A stretch of DNA of 34,549 nt from Ignavibacterium sp. (GTDB lineage Bacteria > Bacteroidota > Ignavibacteria > Ignavibacteriales > Ignavibacteriaceae): the NCBI GenBank assembly GCA_020354005.1, contig CP070637.1, positions 1,398,018 through 1,432,566 on the forward strand, in the 5' to 3' direction. Positions within the stretch are counted from its first letter, which is position 1, and each line of letters begins with the position of its first letter. Shown here in pieces: positions 26,600-34,549 of this stretch. A program made the position numbers and the translations under genes. The notes beneath the pieces are model-generated. The model saw nothing but the letters and a program-made list of their open reading frames with translations, ran no database searches and had not been told where the DNA came from.

Positions 26600-26664
26600 T
26601 GTCATTCCCACGAAAGTGGGAATCTGTTTGATTAACTTGAGATTACCGTTTTATGGGAATGACA
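26600..26664. repeat. palindromic repeat between convergent TRAP genes
   Basis: An 8-pair hairpin ATTCCCAC-GAAA-GTGGGAAT (604-623 of this kilobase) is nested in a perfect 11-base inverted repeat: TGTCATTCCCA (26600-26610) and TGGGAATGACA (26654-26664). The two folds compete for the same left arm. GTCATTCCC-type units are dispersed in many bacteria. It may also stop transcription from both sides. Confidence 0.75.
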
Positions 26665-26686
26665 CAGTAAAAAGTTCTAATAGTTT

Positions 26687-27790
26687 CTAAACGTATTCGG
26701 TCTCAGAAATTTCAAACCAACTATCAATTCTCTTTCTGAATTTAGTATATGAATCAAATGCTTTTTTACTCATCGGGTCTTTTTGTACAATATCATTTAC
26801 AACATCACTGGTTAATTTGTTTAGTCTTTGTAAAACATCTTCAGGATATTGCCTGAATTCTACATTTTCCTCATCTTTAAGCTTATAATAGTACTCTGTG
26901 TTCTTTGCATCAAAAGCTGATTGAATTAATGGATTTGATGCCTTGGCAGCAGTATCAATTATAGCTTTAAGGTCTTCGGGCAGTTCCATATATGCATCTC
27001 TATTAACCACTAATTCCAGATTTGAAGAAGTCTCATGCCATCCCGGGTAGTAGTAATATTGAGAGATTTTATAGAAGCCCATTAAATAATCGTGATATGG
27101 ACCAATCCATTCTAAAGCATCAATTACTCCTCGCTCAAGGTTTGTATATGATTCACCCCCTGGTGATAGAACCGATGTAGCACCGGCTTTTGTAATAACT
27201 TTTCCACCTAAGCCGGGCATTCTAATTTTCAAACCTTTCAAATCATTAATTGAAGAAATTTCCTTATTGAACCAGCCGCCCATTTGTCCCCCAGTGTTTC
27301 CGCTTGGGAAAGGGTAAAGATTAAAATCGGCATATAGTTCACGCCATATTTCTAAACCGCCACCAAAGAAAAGCCAGGCATTCATTTGTCGTGGATTCAT
27401 ACCAAAAGGAATGGTTGAAAAAAATTGGTTTGCAGGTGCTTTCCCCGCCCAATAATATGGTGCACTATGTCCCATCTCTGAAACACCAAAAGAAACCGCA
27501 TCAAATACTTCTAAAGCAGGAACAAGCTCACCGCCGCCATAAACCTGTATCTTTAATCTACCACCCGACATCTGGTCTATCCAATCTGCAATCTTTTGTG
27601 CGTATTCACCGAGTATAGGGAATTTGGGTGGCCACGATGTTACCATCTTCCATTCGTATTTTTTATTTGTGTTGATTGCAACAGTTTTTGTTTCTTCCTT
27701 TTTATTGCAGCTTACCAACCCGCATGCCGAAGCAGCGACTGCAGCAACAGATGCGGTTTTAATAAAATCTCTTCTTTGGAATTTTTTCAT
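26687..27790 (-). CDS. TRAP transporter substrate-binding protein (2-oxo acid/lactate type)
   Basis: 367 residues of the DctP family. The N-terminus has a twin-arginine motif (R6-R7 in QRRDFIK) and a lipobox ending at C28 (LVSC), so it is probably Tat-exported and lipid-anchored. The fold starts with YEWKMVTSWPPKFP. Ligand-site segments NTGGQMGGWFNKE (Q169), LKIRMPG (R190) and DALEWIGPYHDY (E227-W228) resemble the TakP/lactate group of TRAP proteins, which bind pyruvate, other 2-oxo acids or lactate. That specificity is inferred. The gene converges on dctQM instead of heading the operon as is usual. Confidence 0.93.
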   Translation of the reverse strand: MKKFQRRDFIKTASVAAVAASACGLVSCNKKEETKTVAINTNKKYEWKMVTSWPPKFPILGEYAQKIADWIDQMSGGRLKIQVYGGGELVPALEVFDAVSFGVSEMGHSAPYYWAGKAPANQFFSTIPFGMNPRQMNAWLFFGGGLEIWRELYADFNLYPFPSGNTGGQMGGWFNKEISSINDLKGLKIRMPGLGGKVITKAGATSVLSPGGESYTNLERGVIDALEWIGPYHDYLMGFYKISQYYYYPGWHETSSNLELVVNRDAYMELPEDLKAIIDTAAKASNPLIQSAFDAKNTEYYYKLKDEENVEFRQYPEDVLQRLNKLTSDVVNDIVQKDPMSKKAFDSYTKFRKRIDSWFEISETEYV

Positions 27791-27926
27791 TTATTCTTCC
27801 TTGTTTGAAATTAGCGGAACTCCCATTCAAAATATTAAATAATTAAAATTTTTACTATTGTTTTGGAAAAGAATTCTCACGCTATTTCCGGCACATTCTG
27901 TAATTTATATTCACATCCATTTTCAC

Positions 27927-27934
27927 TATTTTTG
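27927..27934 (+). promoter_or_regulatory. Bacteroidota-like -7 element before mlaE
   Basis: TATTTTTG fits the Bacteroidota -7 consensus TAnnTTTG, about 53 bases before ATG 27987. No matching -33 TTG was found. It overlaps a six-pair inverted repeat ACTATT (27925-27930) and AATAGT (27937-27942) that could be an operator. Confidence 0.3.
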
Positions 27935-27986
27935 GTAATAGTATCGCACCAAAAAAATATATTTAATTACAGATACAATTTTTCCC

Positions 27987-28793
27987 ATGATAGTTTCCAG
28001 AATAGATAGTTTTTTAACAGTATCCCAGATAAGGCTAAATAACTTTTTTGAAACGCTCGCTGGATTGTTTCTTTTCTCACTAAGATTCTTCAAGGAAGTT
28101 TTCATTCTTCCATATGAAATTGAGGAGGTTAAAAAACATATGGTTGAACTTGGAATGAAGACATTGCCTATTGTTGGTGTTACGGGATTTATCATAGGAC
28201 TTGTAATAACTATGCAAATGCAGCCGGTTATGCAAAGGTTTGGAGCTGAAGCATTCCTTCCCGGTTCTGTAGGGATATCCATTGTACGTGAACTTGGTCC
28301 GGTTATAACTGCATTAATATTTGCTGGAAGGGTGAGTTCAGGTATTGGTGCTGAACTTGGTTCAATGCGAGTAACTGAACAGATAGATGCGATGGAAGTT
28401 TCGGGTGTTAATCCTTTCAAATTTTTAGTGGTAACCAGAATCCTTGCAACAACTTTTATTCTTCCAATCCTTACAGTTTATGTAATATTTATAGCATTGA
28501 TTGGCAGTTATATTGCAGTAGTTTTAGTACAGAATATGACCTGGGAATATTATGTAGACAGGGTTATATTCTCTGTTGAATTTGGTGATGCGATTCCCGG
28601 TGTTTCAAAAACATTTGTATTTGGTTATATAGTTGGATTAGTTGGTTCTTATCTTGGATTCAATGCAAAGAACGGCACTGAAGGTGTTGGTAGAGCATCT
28701 ACAACTTCCGTAGTTATTGCATCTTTACTAATACTTATTTTTGATATGATTCTTGTTAAATTAACTTTGTGGCTCTGGCCCACTGCAACATAA
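27987..28793 (+). CDS. MlaE-family ABC transporter permease
   Basis: 268 residues, five to six helices, MlaE/permease family. The hallmark region is intact: IVRELGPVITALIFAGRVSSGIGAELGSMR, then EQIDAMEVSGVNP, and the late FGYIVGLVGSYLGFNAKNGTEGVG motif. With an MlaF-type ATPase and MCE protein downstream, it forms an inner-membrane phospholipid transport complex between the two membranes. The ATPase start lies one base after its stop. The divergent dctP gene lies 196 bases upstream. Confidence 0.95.
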   Translation: MIVSRIDSFLTVSQIRLNNFFETLAGLFLFSLRFFKEVFILPYEIEEVKKHMVELGMKTLPIVGVTGFIIGLVITMQMQPVMQRFGAEAFLPGSVGISIVRELGPVITALIFAGRVSSGIGAELGSMRVTEQIDAMEVSGVNPFKFLVVTRILATTFILPILTVYVIFIALIGSYIAVVLVQNMTWEYYVDRVIFSVEFGDAIPGVSKTFVFGYIVGLVGSYLGFNAKNGTEGVGRASTTSVVIASLLILIFDMILVKLTLWLWPTAT

Positions 28794-28794
28794 G

Positions 28795-29541
28795 ATGGTT
28801 GATATAAATAATTTGCATAAATCATTTGAAGACTTGGTGGTATTGGATGGAGTTTAACTGCATGTTGAGAACGGACAGAACATGGTTGTTTTTGGTAGAA
28901 GTGGTACAGGCAAAAGTGTTTTACTTAAATGCCTTATTCGTTTGATGGAACCAGACTCCGGTGAGATTTACGTTGAAGGACAGGATGTAGGAAATCTTGA
29001 TCATAAAAGCTTGAATGAGCTTAGAAAAGATATGGGATTCTTATTTCAGAGTGCTGCTTTATACGATTCAATGAGCGTAAGAGAGAATCTGGAGTTTCCG
29101 CTAATTAGGAATTTTGATCTCAATCAATCGGAAATGAATGAGAGGGTCAATGGTGTTCTTGAAGCAGTTTCACTTGAAGAAGCAATTGATAAAATGCCTT
29201 CGGAACTTTCGGGTGGGATGAGGAAACGTATAGGATTAGCACGCTCTATAATTACAAAACCGAAACTAATGCTTTATGATGAGCCAACAACCGGACTTGA
29301 TCCAATAACAGCAAAAGAAATAAGCAGTCTTATATTGGAATTACAAAATAAATTTCATATGACTTCGATTGTCGTAACACACGATTTACTTTGTGCAAAA
29401 ATTATTGCAGATTACGCTATAGTTTTGAATGAAGGTCATATTATACATGAAGGAAATATAGATGAACTTGTGTCATCAAAAGATGAATTTTTACAAAACT
29501 TCTTCAGTGATGAGGTGATTAACACAAATGGGAGAGATTGA
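28795..29541 (+). pseudogene. MlaF-family ABC ATPase interrupted by an in-frame TAA
   Basis: From ATG 28795 the frame reads MVDINNLHKSFEDLVVLDGV, then TAA at 28855-28857, then LHVENGQNMVVFGRSGTGKS and the rest of a complete ATPase. All ATP motifs lie after the stop: Walker A GRSGTGKS (34-41 in the full frame), Q-loop FLFQSAAL, signature ELSGGMRKRIGLAR, Walker B LMLYDEPTTGLDP and H-loop VVTHD. Relatives commonly have Ser, Asn or Asp at the stop position; TCA (Ser) to TAA needs one change. An in-frame ATG at 28882 could restart translation, giving 219 residues without the first beta strands. mlaE and the MCE gene on either side are intact, so recent mutation, sequence error or restart are all possible. 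Confidence 0.85.
29530..29536 (+). promoter_or_regulatory. Shine-Dalgarno for the MCE protein gene
   Basis: GGGAGAG lies just before the TGATG junction of the ATPase and MCE genes, with its GGAG core six bases from ATG 29541. It supports this start over the TTG one codon earlier. Confidence 0.7.
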
Positions 29542-30578
29542 TGGCTAAACCTCTATCTGGTGCAAAACTTGGTATTTTTCTTTTCCTGGGCAGTGCATTA
29601 CTTGTCATAGGAATATTTGTGCTCGGAAACAAAGAAGCACTTTTTAAACCTACATTCGTTGTAAAAGCATATTTTCAAAAAGTAGAAGGATTACGGAACG
29701 GAGCACCTGTAAGATTAAGCGGTGTGGATGTTGGTGCTGTAAAGAGTATTCTCATAGTTGGGGAAAAAGCAAGTGCTATTGAAGTGTCAATGAGACTATT
29801 GTCGGATGTTAAAAAGTTCATTAGAAAAGATACGGAGGCTGGCATTGAAACCGAAGGTCTTGTTGGTTATAAATTTATTTCCTTGAATATAAAGGATAGT
29901 GAGGCGGAACATGTTGAAGATGGGGGAGTTATACTTGCAAAAGAACCGGTGAGCTTCGCTGATGTAATTGAAGAGACACAGGGGATAATGTCTTACACAA
30001 AAGATATGACAAAAAACCTTTCTGAAGTTGTGGCGAAAATAAATGCCGGTGAGGGCACGCTGGGCAAAATCTTAACTGATGATGAACTTTATTATGCTAC
30101 AACAAAAATATCAAAAACTGCAAGCACCAGTTTGGATTCGATTACTAGGGATTTAAGGGATGTAGTTGCAATTTTTGATGAAATGGGGCGAAGAATGGGG
30201 GACGTTGTTACACGAGTAAATAGCACAGTGGCAAGTGTGGATACAATTATGCTGAACGTAAGGGAAGGAAAAGGTGTGATTGGAGCATTACTCGCTGAAG
30301 GTAATCCGGAGGATACCACAGTAACTTCAATAATAGCAAACATGAAGGAAATTTCAGAGGAAGCAAAACTCGCTACAACTAAGCTAAACGAAAATATGGA
30401 AGCACTTAAGCATAACTGGCTTTTTAAGAGTTACTTCGAAGAAAGGGGATACTGGGATGCTTCACAATATGAAAAAGATATCGATAAAAAGACCGAAGAG
30501 CTGAATAAAAAAATTCAGGAGCTTGATGATAAAATTAGTGAATTGAAGTCTTTGGAAGATAAGGCGAAATTAGAATAG
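29541..30578 (+). CDS. MCE-family (MlaD-like) lipid transport protein
   Basis: 345 residues. A membrane anchor (LGIFLFLGSALLVIGIFVLG) lies at about 9-28. The MCE domain follows (FVVKAYFQKVEGLRNGAPVR, then GVDVGAVKSILI and VGYKFISLNI), about residues 38-120. A long helical region follows, and a charged coiled coil closes the protein (about 310-345). It would be the periplasmic lipid-binding subunit of the Mla-type complex with the genes at 27987 and 28795. Single-domain MCE proteins form hexamers in other species. Its ATG overlaps the ATPase stop by one base. Confidence 0.94.
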   Translation: MAKPLSGAKLGIFLFLGSALLVIGIFVLGNKEALFKPTFVVKAYFQKVEGLRNGAPVRLSGVDVGAVKSILIVGEKASAIEVSMRLLSDVKKFIRKDTEAGIETEGLVGYKFISLNIKDSEAEHVEDGGVILAKEPVSFADVIEETQGIMSYTKDMTKNLSEVVAKINAGEGTLGKILTDDELYYATTKISKTASTSLDSITRDLRDVVAIFDEMGRRMGDVVTRVNSTVASVDTIMLNVREGKGVIGALLAEGNPEDTTVTSIIANMKEISEEAKLATTKLNENMEALKHNWLFKSYFEERGYWDASQYEKDIDKKTEELNKKIQELDDKISELKSLEDKAKLE

Positions 30579-30651
30579 CTGTTTCAATATTATTACAACT
30601 GTTCTTTAGGATAATTACTACCATCTTTTTACCCCTCCTTTATCTATAAAT

Positions 30652-30665
30652 TCTTAAATTTAAGA
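30652..30665. promoter_or_regulatory. 14-base AT-rich palindrome upstream of uvrA
   Basis: TCTTAAATTTAAGA is self-complementary and lies 54 bases before the uvrA ATG. It could be an operator, but AT-rich palindromes arise easily by chance; no known LexA box was recognised. Confidence 0.25.
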
Positions 30666-30719
30666 TTCGGATTATAAATCTTCATCTTTTGCTAATTAAA
30701 GTTTCACTGATAATTAACT

Positions 30720-33512
30720 ATGCCCAAGAAAGCAAGAAATAATAACAAGAAAATAATAGTTAAAGGTGCGCGAGAACATAATCTAAAAAACCTGAGTTTT
30801 GAGATTCCACGCAACAAGCTTGTTGTGTTTACAGGAGTTAGTGGCAGCGGTAAATCATCCCTAGTGTTTGATACTATTTATGCCGAAGGACAGCGCCGCT
30901 ATGTTGAGAGCCTATCTTCTTACGCTCGCCAGTTTTTAGAAAGAATGAATAAACCGGATGTTGATTTTATTCAGGGTATTAGTCCAGCCGTTGCAATTGA
31001 ACAAAAGAAAGGTGTACGTAACTCACGCTCAACCGTTGGCACTACAACAGAGGTTTATGATTATTTACGTCTTCTTTGGGCAAGGGTAGGAAAAACAATT
31101 TGCTTTCAGTGTGGTAAAATTGTAAAGAAGGATGATACAGGTACAGTATCGAATTGGTTAAATCGTAAAAAGGAGGGCACAAAATTTTATCTTGGCTTCC
31201 CCTTATTCGAACACGAAGGTCATTCAGCAAAAGTAGAAATTGACTCAATTAAAAAGCGCGGTTTCTTCCGGGTATTCCATCACGGCAATTTGATTGACCT
31301 GAATGAAGAGGAATTTCTTCCTGAAGAAAAAAAGGGAATTTACATTGTTGTTGAGAGACTAAAAGTATCAAAGGGTGATATAAGAGAGAAATTATCAGAC
31401 TCGATAGAAGTAACATTTAAAGAGGGAGAGGACAGGTTAGTTCTGATAAATGGTGAAACAAAAAAGATAAAAGAATTTAATAAGTACTACGAATGCTGCG
31501 GAATCAGGTACGAAGAACCGGAACCGAGATTCTTCTCATTCAATAATCCTTTCGGTGCCTGTCCAGTGTGTCAAGGATTTAGTAAGACTATTGGCATTGA
31601 TATGAACCTTGTTGTGCCTGATCCTAATTTAACTATAATGGATGGAGCGATTGCACCTTTCAGGTCTGCAAAATATAGCTTCAATCTTCGTTCACTTGTG
31701 CAGAATGCACGTAAGTACGATATGCCTCTCAACATTCCCTTTAAAGAATTATCAGAAAAGCAACTAAGACTTGTACGAACCGGTTTTGGCCGATTTAAAG
31801 GAATAGATAAGTTTTTTGAAGAGCTTGAAGCAAAGACTTATAAAATGCATATAAGGGTTTTACTTAGCCGGTACAGGGGCTATACTACCTGTACTGCCTG
31901 CAAAGGCTCACGGTTAAGAAGGGAAGCTTTGCAGGTAAAGATAGATGATAAATCGATATACGACATTGTTCAACTGCCAATTGAACAATCACTTCAGTTT
32001 TTCAAAAAGTTAAAGCTGAGTGAATACGAACAAGTTATTGCGGATAGAATTCTAAAAGAGATAGTTAAAAGATTAACTTTTTTAGATAATGTTGGTATTG
32101 GATATCTCACGATGGACAGGTTGAGTAGCACGCTTTCCGGAGGTGAAACACAACGAATCAATCTAGCCACATCTATTGGTTCTTCGCTCGTTGGAACGTT
32201 ATATGTACTTGATGAACCCACAATAGGGCTTCATCCCCGTGATAACTCAAGATTAATAAATCTATTAAAGAATTTACGAGATATTGGTAATACTGTTCTG
32301 GTCGTTGAACACGATCCCGAGATGATGCTTGAATCGGATCTTATTTACGATCTTGGACCAAAGGCCGGCAATGAAGGCGGTAATATAGTTGTGATCGGAA
32401 CCTATGATGAAGTGAAAAAAAATGTACAATCCTTAACTGCAAAATATTTATCGGGCAAACTGAATATTCCCCTACCATCGAAAAGAAATAAAAAAGATAA
32501 TAAGTCGATTGAAATAATTGGTGCACGTGAGAATAATCTTAAAAATCTAGATATAAATATTCCGTTAAATAAATTTGTTGTAGTAACTGGTGTTAGCGGA
32601 TCTGGTAAAAGTACATTGATTCATGATGTTTTGTACGCGGGTGTTGCTAAATACTTTGGTATGGTACCCTCCCACATCGGTAAGCATGATGAAATTAAAG
32701 GGGCAAAGTACATCGATGAAATTGAAATAGTAGATCAATCACCAATTGGAAAATCTCCGCGATCGAATCCAATTAGCTATGTAAAAGCATTTGAGCATAT
32801 CAGGGAATTATTTGCATCAACACATCAGGCAAAAACACGTGGATATAAACCGGGATATTTTTCATTCAACGTTCCCGGTGGAAGGTGTGAAACCTGCCAG
32901 GGAGATGGCTTTATTAAGGTTGAGATGCAGTTTCTTGCAGACCTCTATTTAACCTGTGATGATTGCGGTGGTACCAGATTTAAAAAGGAGATAAGAGAAA
33001 TCACTTTCCGCGGTAAGAATCTTGTTGATGTACTTAATATGACTGTAAGTGAAGCGCTTGAATTTTTTCGTGGGAATTCAAAAATTCTTAAATATATACA
33101 GGTACTTGCGGATATTGGATTAGGTTATATTAAACTTGGCCAGCCTTCAAACACATTATCGGGAGGTGAAGCACAAAGAGTAAAGCTTGCCTCTCATCTA
33201 ACTTCTCATCGCGATAAGAAACATACTCTTTTTATTTTTGATGAACCTACTACCGGATTGCATTTCGATGATATTTCTAAGCTGCTGGATTGTTTTAATC
33301 TTTTACTGAAGAGAAATAATAGTGTTGTTATCATTGAGCACAATTTAGAAGTAGTTAAGTGTGCCGATTATATAATTGATCTTGGACCTGAAGCAGGAGA
33401 AAAGGGCGGGGAAGTTGTTGCTAATGGTACTCCAGAAGAAGTTATAGAAGTTGAAAACAGCTGGACAGGGAAGTATTTGAAGTCTTATTTAGAAGGGAGT
33501 AATTCGAAGTGA
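30720..33512 (+). CDS. uvrA: excinuclease ABC subunit A (UvrA)
   Basis: Damage-recognition ATPase of nucleotide excision repair, 930 residues. It has two ABC modules: Walker [11 protein letters not shown] (39-48) and [10 protein letters not shown] in the second half; signatures [12 protein letters not shown] and [12 protein letters not shown]; Walker [14 protein letters not shown] and [11 protein letters not shown]. Zinc-module cysteines CPVC with CTAC and CETC with CDDC are present. The [16 protein letters not shown] segment is typical. Some Bacteroidota have more than one UvrA-like protein, so this may be one of two copies in the genome; uvrB is not here. It overlaps the TrpF-like gene by four bases. 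Confidence 0.95.
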   Translation: MPKKARNNNKKIIVKGAREHNLKNLSFEIPRNKLVVFTGVSGSGKSSLVFDTIYAEGQRRYVESLSSYARQFLERMNKPDVDFIQGISPAVAIEQKKGVRNSRSTVGTTTEVYDYLRLLWARVGKTICFQCGKIVKKDDTGTVSNWLNRKKEGTKFYLGFPLFEHEGHSAKVEIDSIKKRGFFRVFHHGNLIDLNEEEFLPEEKKGIYIVVERLKVSKGDIREKLSDSIEVTFKEGEDRLVLINGETKKIKEFNKYYECCGIRYEEPEPRFFSFNNPFGACPVCQGFSKTIGIDMNLVVPDPNLTIMDGAIAPFRSAKYSFNLRSLVQNARKYDMPLNIPFKELSEKQLRLVRTGFGRFKGIDKFFEELEAKTYKMHIRVLLSRYRGYTTCTACKGSRLRREALQVKIDDKSIYDIVQLPIEQSLQFFKKLKLSEYEQVIADRILKEIVKRLTFLDNVGIGYLTMDRLSSTLSGGETQRINLATSIGSSLVGTLYVLDEPTIGLHPRDNSRLINLLKNLRDIGNTVLVVEHDPEMMLESDLIYDLGPKAGNEGGNIVVIGTYDEVKKNVQSLTAKYLSGKLNIPLPSKRNKKDNKSIEIIGARENNLKNLDINIPLNKFVVVTGVSGSGKSTLIHDVLYAGVAKYFGMVPSHIGKHDEIKGAKYIDEIEIVDQSPIGKSPRSNPISYVKAFEHIRELFASTHQAKTRGYKPGYFSFNVPGGRCETCQGDGFIKVEMQFLADLYLTCDDCGGTRFKKEIREITFRGKNLVDVLNMTVSEALEFFRGNSKILKYIQVLADIGLGYIKLGQPSNTLSGGEAQRVKLASHLTSHRDKKHTLFIFDEPTTGLHFDDISKLLDCFNLLLKRNNSVVIIEHNLEVVKCADYIIDLGPEAGEKGGEVVANGTPEEVIEVENSWTGKYLKSYLEGSNSK

Positions 33513-34168
33513 GGAAAAATAAAATAAGAGTAAAAATATGCTGCATCTCATCAATTGAAGAGGCACGATTAGCAATAACTTATGGAGCTTCAGCAATTGG
33601 CTTGGTTTCCGATATGCCAAGTGGTCCGGGTGTGATTAGTGAAAAACTTATTGAAGAAATTGCCGGTATAGTACCTCCTGGTATTGCAACATTTTTATTA
33701 ACGAGTAAAACTGAAGCAAATTCGATTATCGCTCAACAAAGAAAATGTAAAACAAATACAATCCAAATTGTTGACAGCATTAAAAATGATGCGTATGGAA
33801 AGTTAAGAGATGAATTACCGGGTGTAAAAATTGTGCAGGTGGTACATGTTAGTGGAGGAGAATCGGTTGATGAAGCGAAAGAAGTTTCTCGATTTGTAGA
33901 TGCAATTCTTCTTGATTCAGGAAATCAAAAGCTTAAAGTGAAAGAACTTGGTGGAACAGGCAGGACTCACGATTGGAGAATTAGTAAATTAATTTGTGAT
34001 TCAGTTGATGTACCGATTTTATTAGCAGGCGGAATAAATCCAAAAAATGTTAAAGAAGCAATTAATGCAGTAAATCCATTTGGCATTGATTTGTGCAGCG
34101 GTGTTAGAGTAGATGGAAAGTTAAATGAGCAGTTGTTATCGGAGTTGTTTAGAGAGTTAAACTATTAA
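33509..34168 (+). CDS. TrpF-like (phosphoribosylanthranilate isomerase family) protein
   Basis: A 219-residue TIM-barrel protein. The first strand reads VKICC (C11-C12; TrpF has KICG, with the cysteine catalytic). The later AILLDSG (D136, the catalytic aspartate position) and GGTGRTHDW match TrpF, as do LLAGGINPKNV and GIDLCSGVR. It lacks the usual FYxxSPR motif after the second strand, reading GLVSDMPSGPGVI instead. No other tryptophan gene is near. It could be TrpF or a paralog with another role. It starts at GTG, overlapping the uvrA stop (GTGA). Confidence 0.82.
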   Translation: MRKNKIRVKICCISSIEEARLAITYGASAIGLVSDMPSGPGVISEKLIEEIAGIVPPGIATFLLTSKTEANSIIAQQRKCKTNTIQIVDSIKNDAYGKLRDELPGVKIVQVVHVSGGESVDEAKEVSRFVDAILLDSGNQKLKVKELGGTGRTHDWRISKLICDSVDVPILLAGGINPKNVKEAINAVNPFGIDLCSGVRVDGKLNEQLLSELFRELNY

Positions 34169-34242
34169 TCAAGTATAGAGGGAAAAAGTTGCCGCTCTGA
34201 TGAGGTTAATTAATTTTTACAATTTTTCACACTGGTCATTGT

Positions 34243-34276
34243 TCCCTCTCCCTTTGGGAAAGGGTTAGGGTAAGGG
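34243..34276. repeat. palindromic repeat, CCCTCTCCCTTTGGG type
   Basis: CCCTTT (34250-34255) and AAAGGG (34259-34264) form a hairpin, flanked by GGGTTAGGGTAAGGG. I recognise the CCCTCTCCCTTTGGGAAAGGG unit as a widely dispersed intergenic repeat. It lies between two convergent genes. Confidence 0.75.
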
Positions 34277-34279
34277 CTT

Positions 34280-34549
34280 TTATGTTTTTATAACAACCTT
34301 CCCAATTGTCTTACCCGATTGAAAATGCTTTAATGCGGCGGGTAACTCATCAAAGGTAAGTGATTCCCCTACATATGGTTTCTTCAAATTATAACTCTTT
34401 ATTGTCTCAAGCATCTTCTTCATATAATCCGGTTTATCCCACAAATAAATAAGATTAAAACCCATAACTGATCGGTTTGTATCAGATAATGAAAGCGGGT
34501 CAACTTTTGGTCGTGTTAAATATTTATAAAAAACTTGCGGGTAATTTGG
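34280..34549 (-). CDS. zinc-binding-type dehydrogenase, C-terminal part (VAT-1/quinone reductase-like)
   Basis: The last 89 residues of a minus-strand gene whose start lies beyond the right edge; the frame is open to base 549 of this last kilobase. The segment RPKVDPLSLSDTNRSVMGFN followed by LIYLWDK resembles the C-terminal half of medium-chain reductases of the VAT-1-like group. The end, LTFDELPAALKHFQSGKTIG followed by KVVIKT, is the standard end of the family. Members use NADPH to reduce quinones or enones; the substrate is unknown and the active site is off the window. Confidence 0.88.
   Translation of the reverse strand, partial: PNYPQVFYKYLTRPKVDPLSLSDTNRSVMGFNLIYLWDKPDYMKKMLETIKSYNLKKPYVGESLTFDELPAALKHFQSGKTIGKVVIKT

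Noticed and set aside
27926..28420. 164-residue minus-strand open frame over mlaE
   Set aside because: Antisense to a well conserved permease, low-complexity Ser/Thr/Pro-rich content and no domain.
1..34549. CRISPR array, prophage, insertion sequence or defence island
   Set aside because: No regularly spaced direct repeats, transposase, integrase, phage structural gene, nuclease-helicase cluster or toxin-antitoxin pair was seen.

Overview
The window looks like chromosomal DNA from a Gram-negative bacterium of the Bacteroidota/Chlorobi/Ignavibacteria lineage. The first, partial gene ends in a type A sorting domain of the type IX secretion system. A GWxTD-domain protein, LptE, an Omp85 barrel protein and an Mla-type lipid transporter indicate an outer membrane. 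The base composition is AT-rich. Only a few genes have a clear Shine-Dalgarno sequence, and several appear to start at TTG or GTG. Ignavibacteria is my best guess at the group, but that is inference from protein style, not a computed placement. All but two of the genes (dctP and a dehydrogenase cut by the right edge) lie on the + strand. No tRNA, rRNA, CRISPR, insertion sequence, phage or plasmid gene was seen, and no gene-free stretch exceeds 300 bases.

Layout. 1-601: end of a secreted T9SS cargo protein and its terminator. 804-6989: miaB, a SPOR-domain protein, a metallo-beta-lactamase-fold hydrolase, a sensor-less sigma-54 activator, lptE, and a family 2 glycosyltransferase interrupted by an in-frame TGA. 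6998-10228: a TPR protein, a 3-methyladenine DNA glycosylase, a family 9 glycosyltransferase and a DUF3108 protein. 10319-15130: CPBP protease, zinc-ribbon/DUF2007 protein, cdsA, rimO and a GWxTD protein, closed by a strong terminator. 15167-17879: a PfkB-type sugar kinase overlapping an Omp85 protein. 18028-19494: an unrecognised exported protein with an HELVH zinc-protease motif. 19774-22634: a large GAF-domain protein and a small double iron-sulfur protein, behind a possible FNR-type box. 22881-26562: a tight five-gene run (UbiA-type prenyltransferase, rnhB, yraN, TRAP small and large permeases), with the TRAP binding protein convergent on the other strand. 27987-30578: mlaE, mlaF and mlaD-like genes, with mlaF broken by an in-frame TAA. 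30720-34168: uvrA and a TrpF-like protein. 34280-34549: the end of a VAT-1-like dehydrogenase.

The genes are mostly housekeeping with an envelope emphasis: LPS assembly and sugar transfer (LptE, GT9, GT2), phospholipid synthesis and trafficking (CdsA, Mla), barrel-protein insertion or secretion (Omp85), and nucleic-acid upkeep (MiaB, RimO, Mpg, RNase HII, UvrA). I did not find a coherent new defence or biosynthetic system. The items most worth a second look are the two isolated nonsense codons in otherwise intact genes (5745 and 28855), a palindrome pair around the activator's promoter region (3735 and 3821), an FNR-like box with textbook spacing before the GAF/iron-sulfur pair (19683), the orphan HELVH protein, a TrpF-like protein lacking a family motif, and three different palindromic intergenic repeats.
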